Below, in pieces: positions 34,711-46,626 of a stretch of DNA of 64,000 bases. A model generated the notes under the pieces. That model searched no databases, was not told the origin of the DNA, and worked only from the letters and a program-made list of their open reading frames with translations. The DNA is from Beta vulgaris subsp. vulgaris. Lineage: Eukaryota; Streptophyta; Magnoliopsida; Caryophyllales; Amaranthaceae. The DNA is taken from the NCBI RefSeq assembly GCF_026745355.1, contig NC_079203.1:38660492-38724491 (forward strand). The letters are read 5' to 3'. The position numbers and the translations under genes were made by a program. The number at the start of each line of letters is the position of its first letter. Within the stretch, counting starts at the first letter, position 1.

Positions 34711-35934
34711 CTAGCCTTTTGTGCATGCGATGCGTGCGAGGATACATCTAAATGAATCATGATGGGTTGGCTTGGGTTATTTTTATTTTGAGCAATAAAA
34801 CTTGTGCAACGCCTGTCTGATTTAATTTAGGAGGATTTTTTATAAAAAAAATATTGCTTGTTAACCAGGAATAGTTGATCCATATACTTATTCGCCACTT
34901 AAATTGATGAAGATTAATTTTTCTCCTTTTCTAAATGTTCTCACTTTGAGTTCTAATTATATTTGAAATGAAATTTTAAATTTTACATATACAATCTGAT
35001 TTTGCATGAAATGGGCATTTTTAATTTTTCTCCTTTTCTAAACTTTAACACTTTGAGTTCAATTATATGTGAAATGAAATTTTAAAATTTTCATACACAA
35101 TCTGATTTCGCATGAAATGGTTTTCGCAAATTAATGTAATTTTTTTTTCTGAAAATGGATTGTTGCAAAAGTTGTTCGCAAAAAGGTTTGATATTGTTTT
35201 GTTTTTCAAAATTTATTTCTGAACATGGATATTTTGCAAAAGTTTTGGGCAAAATTTTATATTGGAAGTTTTAAAAAAAAGAACTAAATGTGTCATAAAT
35301 GAATCAAATTTCATACACATCTTGTTTTCTGATTTTATATGGAAAATGATTCAAATTTAAGTTTAATTATATAAAGCCCTCTTCAACTAATTGCTATTAT
35401 CTCCATTTTTCAACTACATAACAGTCGACTAATGTGAAATAACTTTGAAGATTAAAAGAATTATATACCTGTTTGAAAGTTCGCAAATCGCCGATGGACG
35501 AATGTGTGATATCACTGTCAAAATCTTATGTTTTTTTCTCAGATTTGTGTTTATAGGTAATATTTATGAGTATGTAATTGTGAATGGTTGAGAACAATGA
35601 TTTGTAAGTGAATTTTGTGAATGTTTTTGTATGTATTGACGTCCTAGTATATTAGTTTTGCTTGTAAGTTAATTTTTAGTTTTTGTAAAGTTTCTTGATC
35701 ATTTGAGTGATTTGCGTATTTTTTACAACGTGATTTTCTCAATTCTATGAGTGATTTGTAAAGTTTCCTCATACAAGTGATTTCTGAGTGATTGTTGAAA
35801 ATTAATTTCCAATGGCTTTGTTTGACCCTCATGTTGGTATTGGATTCCTTTTGTAATTTAGAAAGGGAAGGGGGGCAAAATAGTCAGTTCAAAAGAGGAC
35901 ACCGTTGCTCCCCCCTTCCCTTATGTAATAGAGA
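34711..35934 (-). mobile_element. Non-autonomous Helitron
   Basis: Read on the - strand, the 5' end at 35934 is TCTCTATTACATAAGGG, preceded by A. The 3' end at 34711 is CTAG, followed by T. A hairpin GCACGC-ATC-GCATGC (34723-34737, one wobble pair) lies just inside. It belongs to the same family as 7590-8173 and 42661-43311. A direct repeat of about 115 bp (about 34900-35015 and 35016-35125) lies near the 3' end. No protein was recognised. Confidence 0.87.
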
Positions 35935-36089
35935 TATTATACAGAGTAGTATCTAATTAGTATAAGCTTAAGCTACTATGTGGTTATATTTAATTTTATG
36001 ATTACGTATACTATGAAATTCTTGGTTATCTAACTTTATTAGCTAAGCATTGCACCCACAAACTTCCTAGAAGATGATGAGGGAGTTTA

Positions 36090-36256
36090 GGGTGTGTTCT
36101 CTTTAACTTATAAAATAAGTTTTAGGTCTAATAAGTTCAGTTCAGGTGTAATTAGGTTTGATCAGATCTAACACGACATTCAAAATAAGTTACAATAAGT
36201 ATCAATCAGGTCTAATAAGTTCAGTTCAGGTTTTTTCAGGTGAAGAGAACACACCC
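36090..36256. mobile_element. Tourist-like MITE
   Basis: The perfect terminal repeats GGGTGTGTTCTCTT are flanked by TTA at 36087-36089 and 36257-36259. Inside are repeated TAATAAGTTCAGTTCAGGT words. The 167-bp length and TTA duplication fit PIF/Harbinger MITEs. Confidence 0.85.
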
Positions 36257-36859
36257 TTAATTGAAATCTTTTGGATGGATTTTGGATTTTTCCTCTCTAT
36301 TTAAACAATTAACAAAATGGGATAAACAACCTTCGTTTCTAGTAAAACTGGTTTTTCAGCCAAAAGTCAAAATTAAGTTTTGTAGTATTTTTGGTTGGTT
36401 TTTGTCTTTTATATATATATTTTTTGGCAATTCAAAGTTGTTATTGATAACCAAAAAAAAAAAACAGGTGCAACCACCATACAACCACCAAGGCTATAGC
36501 AACTCTTTAGAGCCCTATCATGACCCTACAAGAGCAGACTAAGTAAGAACAATATCTAGAAAACCACTCAATAGGCTGAGTAGTGAGCTAAACAATGAGA
36601 AGTCTCCTAACATCATCAGTGCACCTGCAAGCAACATTAAAGATAATCTGTTTGCAGAGCTCTAGAGTATCAACTTTAGCCCCATTGAACACAATAAAGG
36701 TTATTTCTATAAGTCCATATTTTATACAAAGTCTCAGTAAAGAACATAGTGTAAAGCTGAGCTTGAGGGGAATTATTGTGACTTCTATGAGCAACTAGTT
36801 GAACTTCATCATCAAAACTTCGTCTACTGTAGGAAATCCCTATCTGCTATAGACAAATC

Positions 36860-39800
36860 TTTCGCAATGTATGAGCAATTGTGCAGTCAAAGAAAAGATG
36901 GAATCTAGTCTCATCTGCATTTTCGCATAGCACACATTGCTTGTTAGGAATGATCCCTAGGAGTAAAGCCTACTCTTAGTTGCCAATCTATCATGTAAAG
37001 CTAGCCAAGTGATGAAGATTGCTTTAGGGCTTGAATGTTATTACAAATGATGCGCCTTCAAGTGACTTTACCATGATCCCCTTGCATGCATTTGTATGGT
37101 TTCTTAATAGAAAACACCTCTCTCTCTCTCTCTCAAGCATCTGTTGGCCATTGAACTCTTGAAATAAATCCCTGCTGTTTAGGATTTTCTTCATTGACCA
37201 AGATAGCCTTTGGGGAATAGGCATTGTGACCACCTATTGTCTCTTAATATAGTAAGCATGACTGATAGCCCAAAAGTGCTTGGCAACAACAACTTTGTTC
37301 CACATTACCATATTCTTTATATTCCACCCTCCACAAACTTTCTTAAGACAGATAGTGTCCCAGGCCACATGAGCCTTCTTTGACTTAGCATTAAGCCTAG
37401 TCCAAAGAAAATTTCTACACAGGCTTTGGATTTCCTTGATCACCTTTGTTGGAAGGACATAAATCTCGCACCAATACAGTTGGAACCCATGCAACACTAA
37501 TTTTACTAGTTGCAATCTAGCAGCATAACTCAACTTCTTTACAGCCCAGGATTGAATCCTGCTAACAGTTTTTTCAATGAGAGCTTTACATTCAGCATGA
37601 TACAGCTTCCTAGTGGTAAGAGGCACCCCAAGGTACCTAAATGGGAAATTACGAAAAGGAAATTCATAATCTGCTGCAGGGAAGCTTTTTCATCTTCAGA
37701 AACACCAGCTATGTAAAAGTTACTCTTGTCCAGGTTAGCTTCAATCCCTAAAGCACTAGAAAACTTATTGAAGGCAGCAAAGAGCAATTGCAAGAACTAG
37801 AGTCATCTCTAACAAACATAAGCAGATAATCTGCAAACATAAGATGTGTGATTCCTAACTTTTCACATCTAGGATGAAAGTTAAAATTAGGAATATGCTT
37901 GAGACTCCCCAATGATCTAAGTAAGTATTCCATTCCAATGGCAAAGAAGAATGGAGAGATGGGGTCTCCTTGCTTGAGTCCCTTTCTTGCTCTAAAAGGC
38001 CTGTTGGGAAGGTCATTCACCAATATAGAGTATGAGACTGAGCTAACACAAGCCATGACCCAATTCAAGAATTGAGTAGGGAACCCAATTTCAGCCATAA
38101 CTGTATTCAAGAATGACTATTCAATGGAGTCATATGCTTTCTTGAGATCCACTTTCACCATGCACCCAGGAAAGACATGTTTAGTTGTATACCCTTTAAT
38201 CAGCTCAGTGGCAAGTAATATATTATCTGAAATATTCCTCCCAGGCATGTAACTAGATTGAGCTAGATCAACAACTTCACCAATCATGCTGTGCATTTTG
38301 CTAGTTAAAATTTTGGCTATAATCTTATATAGGATAGTACAACGGGCTATAGGCCTATGCTCTTTCACATAAATGGGGTTAGCAACTTTAGGAACCAGAA
38401 TAATTAATGTACAATTGATAGCAAGCAGCATATCACAGTTGTCAAAAAATTGCAAACCAACAACATATTATCATGCTTTATAATGTGCTAGGTTTTCTTA
38501 AAGAAAAGGTTATTAAACCCATTTATACATGGTGCTTTGGAGTCAGCTATACCCAGTAATGCATCATCAATTTCTTTGTGAGTAACAGGTTGTACCAGCA
38601 TAGCAACAACACTAGGACTGATTTAAGGCCCTTTTCTAATCAATGGAAGGTCCACTCCAGGGAGAGCATCAATAGAAGAGCCAAGAAGCTTCTTATAAAA
38701 TTGCACCACCTCCTTTTGAATGTCCTCAATTTTATAGAGGTGGTCTCGTGAATCAGTGTACAAGATGTCAACATTATTCCTCAAAATTCTTTCTTTCATT
38801 GCCTGAAAGAAAAAGATTATTGTCATCACCATGCTTCAACCATTGGATTTTGGATTTTCGCCTAAGAGCAGATTCATCAATCTGTAGATATTTGTTCAGC
38901 TGTATCAGCTGCTCTTTCTCTTGCATGGCAAGAGCAGGGGAGTTAGGATCATCCTTAGTAAGGGTCTGGATGTAGCTAACTTCAGCCCTAGTTTTATCAG
39001 TCTGTTCATGAAGCTTCACATAATCCCTTTTATGCAACTGTTTTAACTGCACCTTCACTCTCTTCAAGTTATCCCACACCTGCTACATGAGATCGAAATC
39101 ACCTCTCCTCTCCCATTGATTCTCCACAACAGCCAAAAAGTCATTGTGCTCAGCCATATAGTTGAAAAACTTAAAAGGTCTACCCTGCCTAAGCTTATTA
39201 TTACCACACCTCAAAACCAAAGGGGAATGATCTAAATGCCAGGGTTCATATATTCCACAGCAAGACTAGGAAACATAGAGAGCCAGCATGAGTTCACAAG
39301 ACATCTATCAAACCTACTTGCAATTCTTAGGGGTCCCACACCTTTGTTAGACCAAGAAAAGAAGTGCCCACGGGATTTATATTCCCCTAAATCAGAAGTA
39401 GCCAGCAGCCTCATGTAATCTCGAGTTTCATAATTATACACAGGATTACCATTGAGCCTATCCCCACAAGCAAGAATAGCATTAAAATCTCCCATAGCAC
39501 ACCAAGGAATAGACATTTGATAGTTAATATTAAGAAGTTCAGGCCACAAAGCTTTCCTATCTTCAATAGTGTGCATGCCATAAACTGCAATTAACCCAAT
39601 ATGAGTGCCAATGCTTTTATCTTTAAGCTCACAATGAATCAACTGTGAACTTTTCTGTAAGAGTTGTAAGACAATACAACTTGGATCGTAGGCAAGCCAT
39701 ATCCTCCCCTTATTTGAACTATCATAATTACTTTCCCATTTCCACTGATTCCCAAACTTCTTATGAATCTTCTCTTTATTCTGAACCCTTACCCTTGTTT

Positions 39801-39890
39801 CAAGCAATGCAAAACAAGTGACTTTATTAACTCCAATAAACTTCTTTATTTCACCTATCTTTAGAGGATACATTCCAAGCGCATAAGATC
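36860..39890 (-). pseudogene. LINE ORF2 (endonuclease-RT-zf-RVT), broken
   Basis: The endonuclease part (39232-39873) has FALLETRV, AMGDFNAIL and SRFDRCLVN, the Glu, Asp-Asn and Asp blocks of AP-type nucleases. Its expected WNVRGLN start is damaged just upstream. Reverse transcriptase follows: NPIYVKEHRPIARCTILYKI, MVKVDLKKAYDS (motif A), GLKQGDPISPFFF, then LMFADYLLMF at about 37820-37850, where the family has FADDLLMF. The second catalytic aspartate is thus tyrosine. A later stretch holds LSYAARLQLV, and near 36880-36945 a zf-RVT motif CVLCENADETRFHLFFDC. In-frame stops lie at several points. Confidence 0.88.
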
Positions 39891-40185
39891 ATTAACCTGG
39901 TGTAATAGTGAATGAGCTAGATCCAACTTCATCCACTACATGAGTTACCACCCCAGGCCCCTTCAACTGTTCTATTTCCTTCCCACTCTGCCCTCTTGTT
40001 ACTATGTTCCAAGGAGGCCTAGTTTCTGCAACTTCCCTTTCAGATTGCACTACTGCATTATCACTCTCTGGGTGCTTTCTTGCATCAGTGATACTCTCAA
40101 CTACAGGCTCAGGCTTTTCTGCTAACTTATGCTACTTAATGTGCTTAAGGACAACTGGGATAGACCCGATTGCAACTGCTTGCTG

Positions 40186-40764
40186 TTAATTAGCAGTTTT
40201 AGCCACCCATTTCTGTGTTTGCTTCAGGTTCTCCCACTTTCCCCCTTTTGATACAAAACCTTTCTTAGCACAATCATGGCCTACAAATTGATACTTTTTG
40301 CAGAAAGAAGGATCCCACTCAAAACATATCCTCTGTTTAATCATTTTCCCTGACTCTTCTTCAATCAGCACAGTTTTTGGCAAAGGCTTAGTAACATCAA
40401 CCTCAATAAGCATTCGAGCAAAAGAAATACATTTCTGATGAATAGTACATTCATCAGCAAATAAAGGGACCCCTAACATACTCCTAATGCGACTAAGAGA
40501 GTCCACACTCCAATTATTCAAAGACAGGTTTGGCATTGGAACTTCTCCCTGCTTGTCATCATTGCTTTGAACCTCTCTAACCTTCAATATGTTACTCACA
40601 ACTGGAGTCGCCTCGAACCGATTAGCGTTGAAAGTTGCTTTCATTGCATCAACTATCGAAGCTGTTCCTTTATGCACTTCTGTAACCCTAGTTACTATTA
40701 CATCGATCAGATTGCAAAGACTGCCTAAATTCGAATCTCCCTTAGCTCCTTTTTCTTGCGTCAT
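40186..40764 (-). pseudogene. LINE ORF1 fragment (zinc-knuckle protein)
   Basis: A 192-residue frame contains LSLNNWSVDSLSRIRSMLG and VPLFADECTIHQ, then ARMLIEVDVTKPLP, the pattern of plant L1-type ORF1 proteins (DUF4283 region followed by a CCHC knuckle). The knuckle reads FCKKYQFVGHDC: the second cysteine of the usual FCxxC is tyrosine, so zinc binding is probably lost. ORF1 proteins coat LINE RNA. The N-terminal part is shorter than the family norm, suggesting an internal deletion. Confidence 0.75.
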
Positions 40765-41311
40765 ATTCTACTACGGTGACGGCGGATTTCTCCGACGGCC
40801 TATTAGTGCCTGAAAATAGCTAGCTTGCTACCTAAGCTATCACTCAACACTCATGGAGAGTAAACAACTTTTTTTGAATTGGATTTTTTTTAAAACAATT
40901 ACTTTAACTATTTGTTGATAGATGACATCATGATTTCAATTTGTTGCTATTTTTTGTCTTTTATATTCCTTTACACTAAGACACCACAACAATTGATTTA
41001 AAAACACTTCTGCAATACAACTAATTAATAAGATCAATTGGTCAAACAAGTGAAGAAAAACTGGCAACAACCAATCCCTAGCAACCAATTGCTAAACACC
41101 CCTAATATGTGGCATCACGGGGAATCACCACGACATTGGGGGATTCATTGATATATACAAGGTCGGAGCCATGCATGGGATATGAAAGTTAGCTCCACTG
41201 AGCTGATCATCATGACTCTTGGTTAGTTAACTAATAATGTTCCAATGGATGTTGCTGAAGTTATGGAAAGCTAAACTTCTTTTAATGTATCAAAATTAAT
41301 TGAAACTATTA

Positions 41312-41668
41312 CGCCCTCCGTCCCAAAATATAGTTCCCATTTCTATTTTAGGGGTCCCAAAATATAGTTTCCGTTTCCATATTTATTTCCATATTTTTCC
41401 GTAATTTGTCTAGAAAAATAGTGTCACGTCATTTATTTACTTCTTGAATTTTGTTTTTTCCTTTGTTTATTCAACCAAAATGTTACAATACAACTAATGC
41501 TCTTTCACCAATTACTCTCCATTCTCTCTCCTAATTAAAATTATTTTTTCCCACACAACATTTATTTAAATGAACAAAAAAATCTTTACTATCCCTCTTA
41601 GATTATTCTACTTGCATAAATTACCGTGAAAAAAGGAAAATGAGAACTATATTTTGGGACGGAGGGAG
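41312..41668. mobile_element. Stowaway MITE
   Basis: The arms CGCCCTCCGTCCCAAAATAT and, from the other strand, CTCCCTCCGTCCCAAAATAT are flanked by TA (41310-41311 and 41669-41670). CTCCCTCCGT is the classic Stowaway terminus of the Tc1/mariner superfamily. An inner direct repeat of the left arm (near 41349) is present. Confidence 0.92.
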
Positions 41669-41886
41669 TACATCATATTACATGTGCTTTTATTTTATTA
41701 ATATAAAATAATTTGGTTTCCTCTTTTCCCTTGAGTATTCCCTTTGTTGCTATTAATATATTTAATCATGTATATATTTTATAATCATAAAAAATTGACA
41801 TTTCAAAATTAGTGTTTTCCATCTTAGAATTAGGTGCAATTTACTAATACTAACTCATTCTTTTCTATTAAAGAAGTACTTGATTT

Positions 41887-42009
41887 TACCAATGATGTCT
41901 TGGCCTAGTGGTCAAGATTGAGGTGCTGTGAACGATAGGTCACATGTTCGAATCCCCCCTCCCCTTGTTTGTACTTTGTACTGCCTTCGTGGCTCATATG
42001 GATAAAAAA
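41887..42009 (+). mobile_element. tRNA-derived SINE, 13-bp TSD
   Basis: An A box TGGCCTAGTGGTCAAG and a B box GTTCGAATCCC make a pol III internal promoter. The body ends in GGATAAAAAAA. The flanks AAGTACTTGATTT at 41874-41886 and 42010-42022 are identical. Short length, A-rich tail and long TSD are diagnostic of a SINE. It is not a working tRNA: there is no cloverleaf or 3' acceptor. Confidence 0.92.
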
Positions 42010-42660
42010 AAGTACTTGATTTGATCATCTTATTAAATATAATTTAAATGTGTAAAGTTTCTTTATTTATTTTTGTTTGTAACCGTTTCCAAATATATTT
42101 GAGTATTAATTAAATATATATTTTTAGTTGTATATACATATTTATATGATATTGTCATATTATTATCTTGGACATAAGACACTATTCCTTTTTAATGTAA
42201 AATGAATTGTACATATTCTTTTGAAGAGATAGATAAATATTAGAAATAGGCTTCAAAATGGTTGAGGGAGCTGAATTCTCATGATATATAACATGATGTT
42301 AGAGATAATTTGTATTTAAGTTATTTTGTATTTGAACTAAATTGTAACCTTTAATAAATTACCAATAACGGCACATACAATATCTTAGTTTCGGAGTGTT
42401 AGTGACAGATTATGAGATTGATAACTAGTTTGTAGGGTCAAACTAAACCCCGCTTAATGACATTTTTCATTTATTAATATTTTACTTTAAAATGATAACA
42501 ATAAGTATGACTTGGTTTGCTTAAGACTTTAATATATGAGTTTGAAGTCACATGATCAAATCTTATACGAAACATCTATTTTTTTTATTGTATATTAATT
42601 ACATGGATTTCAAAATATTAATCGAGAGCCCTACGTGGCACCATTCCTTGTTAAAATATA

Positions 42661-43311
42661 TCTCTATTATACGAGTGAAGGGGTGGAGGAAGATGGTGTC
42701 CTCTCATAAAAAGTCTAATATATGCTTAATGAAATTAAATTGTCATATAAATCTTTTCTTCTTCCTACTTGCCATATATATTGAACAAGTTGATAATGGG
42801 ATTGAATTTGAAATTTCAATTAAATATTAAATTAAGGAGAATGATTTCCTCTTATTACTTACGTGTGAAAAAATTTATTCAAAAATTGAATTGATAATAT
42901 AACTTGATTGACACGATTAGAAATGAAAAATATTAAAACTTGAATTTCATATTAATAATTATACTCATAATATTTTAAAACCTAAATGATGATTATTCTT
43001 TGCTTATTTATATTATATAAATTAAACTCTTTTCGACAATTGAACCTGATACATAAACTCTTCCACTTTATTTGAGCACAAACTTTCTTCTAATGTATAT
43101 TTCTTTCTTTTGATAATATATTTGAACAATGATGAACAAATAACTAATAAAACCAATGAAATATTGATTTAAGAAAAATATAGTAAAAAGTTAACAATAA
43201 TTATAAATGTATTTTCGAATCAAATTTTATATAACACTGATGAATAACTAATTGAGAATAAACAAAAAAACATTATTAGAACGTGCACACTATGCGTGCA
43301 AAAAATGCTAA
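42661..43311 (+). mobile_element. Non-autonomous Helitron
   Basis: The 5' end TCTCTATTATACGAGTG is preceded by A. A hairpin TGCACAC-TAT-GCGTGCA (one mismatch) near 43283-43299 is followed by ATGCTAA. The last bases CTAA fit CTRR, but the next base is A rather than the usual T. Same family as 7590-8173. Confidence 0.7.
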
Positions 43312-43335
43312 AATTACGGCTTATATTTTTTGAGT

Positions 43336-43426
43336 ACAAAGTACAAAGAAGGGGAGGGGGAATTCGAACCTGTGACTTATCGTTCACAGCACCTCAATCT
43401 TAACCACGAGGCCAAGACATCCTTGG
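43336..43426 (-). mobile_element. tRNA-derived SINE, second copy
   Basis: On the - strand this reads GATGTCTTGGCCTCGTGG and GGTTCGAATTCCCCCTC, the same family as 41887-42009 but inverted. The flanks TTTTTGAGT (43327-43335 and 43427-43435) may be the TSD. The 3' end is shorter than in the first copy and lacks a clear A tail. Confidence 0.8.
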
Positions 43427-43435
43427 TTTTTGAGT

Positions 43436-44020
43436 GTCAACGTGCTATCACTTGTTTCAAATTTCAATGTAAGTCCCTCCACTAATTGTCAATTAGAGAA
43501 AATATACAAAAAAGAATTATCTCCTCCATATATGTAACCTATTTTCACATCGTTATCTATACTTTCTTAATTCCTATCATTTCTATATAAAAAAAAAGTA
43601 AATACAACGTGTGCATGAATCAATTTGACATAATTACACATTAAGTCAACAATTCTTTCCTTAAAAAGCACTCCATGCAAAATGTATCTAGATTGATTTA
43701 CATCTATATACATCAAAATCTTATACCCCCCTTCCCCCCAATTTTCATTTCTATAAATTCACAAACTATAAATGTAACATTTTTTTAAAGAAAATACAAA
43801 TCAATGTTCTTTTTCACAAGAGCTAACAAATGAACCTAGACATCTTTAAAAATAATACTCCAATCTCACCAGAATCATTTACTCTTTCCTATGCACTAAT
43901 GCACATTACATTAGTGGTAAAAACAATTAAACTACCATATCATACAATCATATACGTGGCTCAAAAAATTTACTTATTTTTTTTTCTTCTATTAAAATAT
44001 CTTCACAAAAAGATTCTTGC
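43436..44020. other. Upstream region of the GGCT gene
   Basis: AT-rich DNA with a poly(T) run near 43978. No transcription-factor site can be named with confidence. Confidence 0.4.
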
Positions 44021-44023
44021 AAA

Positions 44024-44032
44024 TATAAATAG
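44024..44032 (+). promoter_or_regulatory. TATA box of the GGCT gene
   Basis: TATAAATAG lies about 30-35 bases before a CT-rich stretch that looks like the leader. This places the transcription start near 44055. Start and strength are inferred. Confidence 0.6.
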
Positions 44033-44054
44033 TGAGTTACCCCTTCCGTATTTC

Positions 44055-44287
44055 CTCCCTCTCAGAATTCAGAAAAAATCGCCATTGCTGTGTAGTTGAG
44101 TTTTTAAGAGAGAGAAAGGGGGAAATCTTCATTTTTAGAGAGAGAAATTAGGGTTTTCCATTTCTCTTTTACACACTCTCTCTCTTTCTCTCTCCAACTG
44201 TTTCCTAATTCGCCGCGATCGGATTGTTAATTTGTGTTCGATTTATCATTCCAATTTGATCGCATTGTGTTTCTCAGCTTATATCAG
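44055..44287 (+). other. 5' UTR exon of the GGCT gene
   Basis: A CT/GA-rich leader without any ATG ends in ATATCAG followed by GTATTT. The matching acceptor TTTCTCAG is at 46609-46616, ten bases before the start codon. The leader intron (44288-46616) is 2.3 kb. Long first introns in plant leaders often raise expression, but that is inference here. The intron contains a 45-bp tandem duplication at 44811-44900. Confidence 0.65.
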
Positions 44288-46626
44288 GTATTTTTATCAT
44301 TTTTTTTTTTTTTGCTTTTTTCTGAATTTATGAATTTGAAATTTTGATGCTTAATATTAGTTTCTAATTAAAAGGATTTAAATCAAGAATTCAAAATCTT
44401 TGCTTTTTTTTAATCTTTTTTCTTTGTCGTTGATCGGTTGTTATTTTTCTAGGTTTTGCGAAAGATTGATGATTTTTGTATGATTTTAATGAATGTTTGT
44501 TCTTAATTTAATCATACACCATTGTTTATTTTGCGAAATGGCTGGTAAATTGACTCATCGAATCACATTAAACCACCAATATAATACTGCTTCCTTTTCC
44601 GGCTATTCGGTGGTTGTTCACTGTATTGTGGGTCAAACCCTATTATACCTTTTCTTCTAGTTGGTTTACAAAAAACCAGTCTTATCCTATTATTTGAGCT
44701 AACGCGGTCACTTCAGAAGTAGCGTAAACAAAAAATGATCCCATTAGAATATGGTAATTTCACTTTTATTATTTGCTACATTGTTGTTTTGGGCCACTAA
44801 CTTTAACCTGTTATTTTGATTCTTTTATAAGTGAATATATAGTCATGTTTGACTATTATTTTGATTCTTTTATAGGTGAATATATAGTCATATGTGGTGT
44901 TGTTAGATTCGTTTTGACGTGTAGATTCATAATATTACATTTATATAATGTTTACTTAGATAAAATAAGAGGTATTAAGGATTAAATAATGCCTTAAAAA
45001 TCATGCATACAATAATGCAGTAAATAAAAAAACAGAGGGAGTATAGATTGTCGTTCTAGTTGGTCTGTGAAAGGTGGTATTATCTTATTATTTGAGGTCA
45101 CTTAAAAAGTACAGTAAACAAGAAGTGATCTTGTCAAAATAAATAGTGAGATTATCTGATTATGTTATGAATTGTAAGAAAGTCTCATTTGTGAATGATA
45201 TCTTTTTCTTCTGTTAATAGTAGTCTGGAATTTTTCTGCCATTAAGACAAAAGGGTTGTTGAATATTTGACCCCTCAGAATCAAATAAATTGTTTTCTAT
45301 TTGAAGTCATGTGACCAACTTTTGCTAGTTGCATAACCACATGTGAATTTGTAGTTTTGCTAATCTTAGGGATAAGATTGTTTCTAGGTAATCAGGTTGT
45401 GTTTAACTAAGATATAGCTTTTTGTCAAGCACTTTTACACTGAGAAAAAAAAAAGAGTAGAATTTGTCACTAAAATTAGTTTAGTATTGACTCTTGATAG
45501 CAATTTGTATTACTCACCGAATCTTGATGTTGTGTGAGGACACTTTTGCAACGGCTATAATTTTAATGTAGCTATTGGATTGGTTTTGATTGCTTTATTC
45601 TATATGGTTAAAGTAGAGCTTTAATCATATTTGTAAAATGTTTCCCATATTTGGAGAATTATATACTACCAATATTATCTCTTTGATGTTGAAAATTACT
45701 CTTTGATGATGGGGTTGATTTGTGCCTTTTTTTCATTTATTAATTGATTTTTGTTTGTCTATCCATGATTTTGCGAGTTTGGAGTCAAATGCTGTTCTGG
45801 GTGAGATTCAGATTGTATTTGCTCTGATAGTTTGAATGATTGATAAGAAGTTGAAAGGTTAAATAATTTGAGGATCAGATAAACGAGAATAATATATTTG
45901 TTTTCAGCTTTCTTTTGATACTTTATAAAGCATCTAGAGAATCAAAAAATTGTGGAATGAAGGGGTATCAAACAAATTTACAATGTTACTTGGTAATTCA
46001 GTAAATATAAGTTTGGTTCATTTTTGGAATAAAAGTATTTGTTTGTGTGGCCATAAGGTCGAATATTGCCCCCCTTTTGTTTCTTGTTATTGGGAGCTGT
46101 CTTTTTCTGGTGGTGGAAAGATAAACGCGAATTTTTAGCTTTTGTATCTTGAGGGACGGTGGATGGTGGGGGCAGGGAGGAGGGATGTGTCTACTGTAGC
46201 ACTCCCTTAGACAAAGGGAATTTTAGGGACTATATAACATGGCATAGAATATAATTTTGCAAAATTATAATTTTAACCAAAGCAATAAGCATGTGCAAAA
46301 TGAGATGTGTCTAATGGGTTTCATGTATTTTGGTCCATTTAATTTGACCCTTCAATCCTGGTTTGGTTATTTTGAATTTGTCTTGTTGACACGGCAAAGC
46401 CAACTCACTTTGACACCTTTATACAACTGTTTGCTTATATATCTTTGTCAATTATTTTAGTTGGTGCATAAATTGTTTGGCAACTCCTCTTCCCTTCATC
46501 CTACCTGACCCACAGTTTCCTTCCCTGCAAATCTGAAAAGGAATAGGAAGCTTAGATTCCACATTCATTCTGGTTGTCTACTTTTTAGTAATTAAGTTAC
46601 GTGTACCTTTTCTCAGATCCTCAGCC

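Larger units (their letters stand above)
36415..40950 (-). mobile_element. L1-type LINE, 16-bp TSD, decayed
   Basis: Both ends carry TTTTTGTCTTTTATAT (36399-36414 and 40951-40966), a 16-bp TSD typical of target-primed insertion. On the - strand the element has a short leader, an ORF1 with a zinc-knuckle region, an ORF2 with AP-type endonuclease, reverse transcriptase and zinc-binding zf-RVT, and a 3' end TTGCCAAAAAATATATAT. At 4.5 kb, internal deletions are likely, notably in ORF1 and at the start of ORF2. Several stops and frameshifts make it immobile. Confidence 0.93.

Noticed and set aside
37122..37134. CTCTCTCTCTCTC run in the LINE
   Set aside because: A short dinucleotide slip in the broken ORF2; no separate feature.
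41893..41965. Possible tRNA gene
   Set aside because: A and B boxes are present, but there is no cloverleaf or acceptor stem, and the body has an A tail and 13-bp TSD, so it is a SINE.
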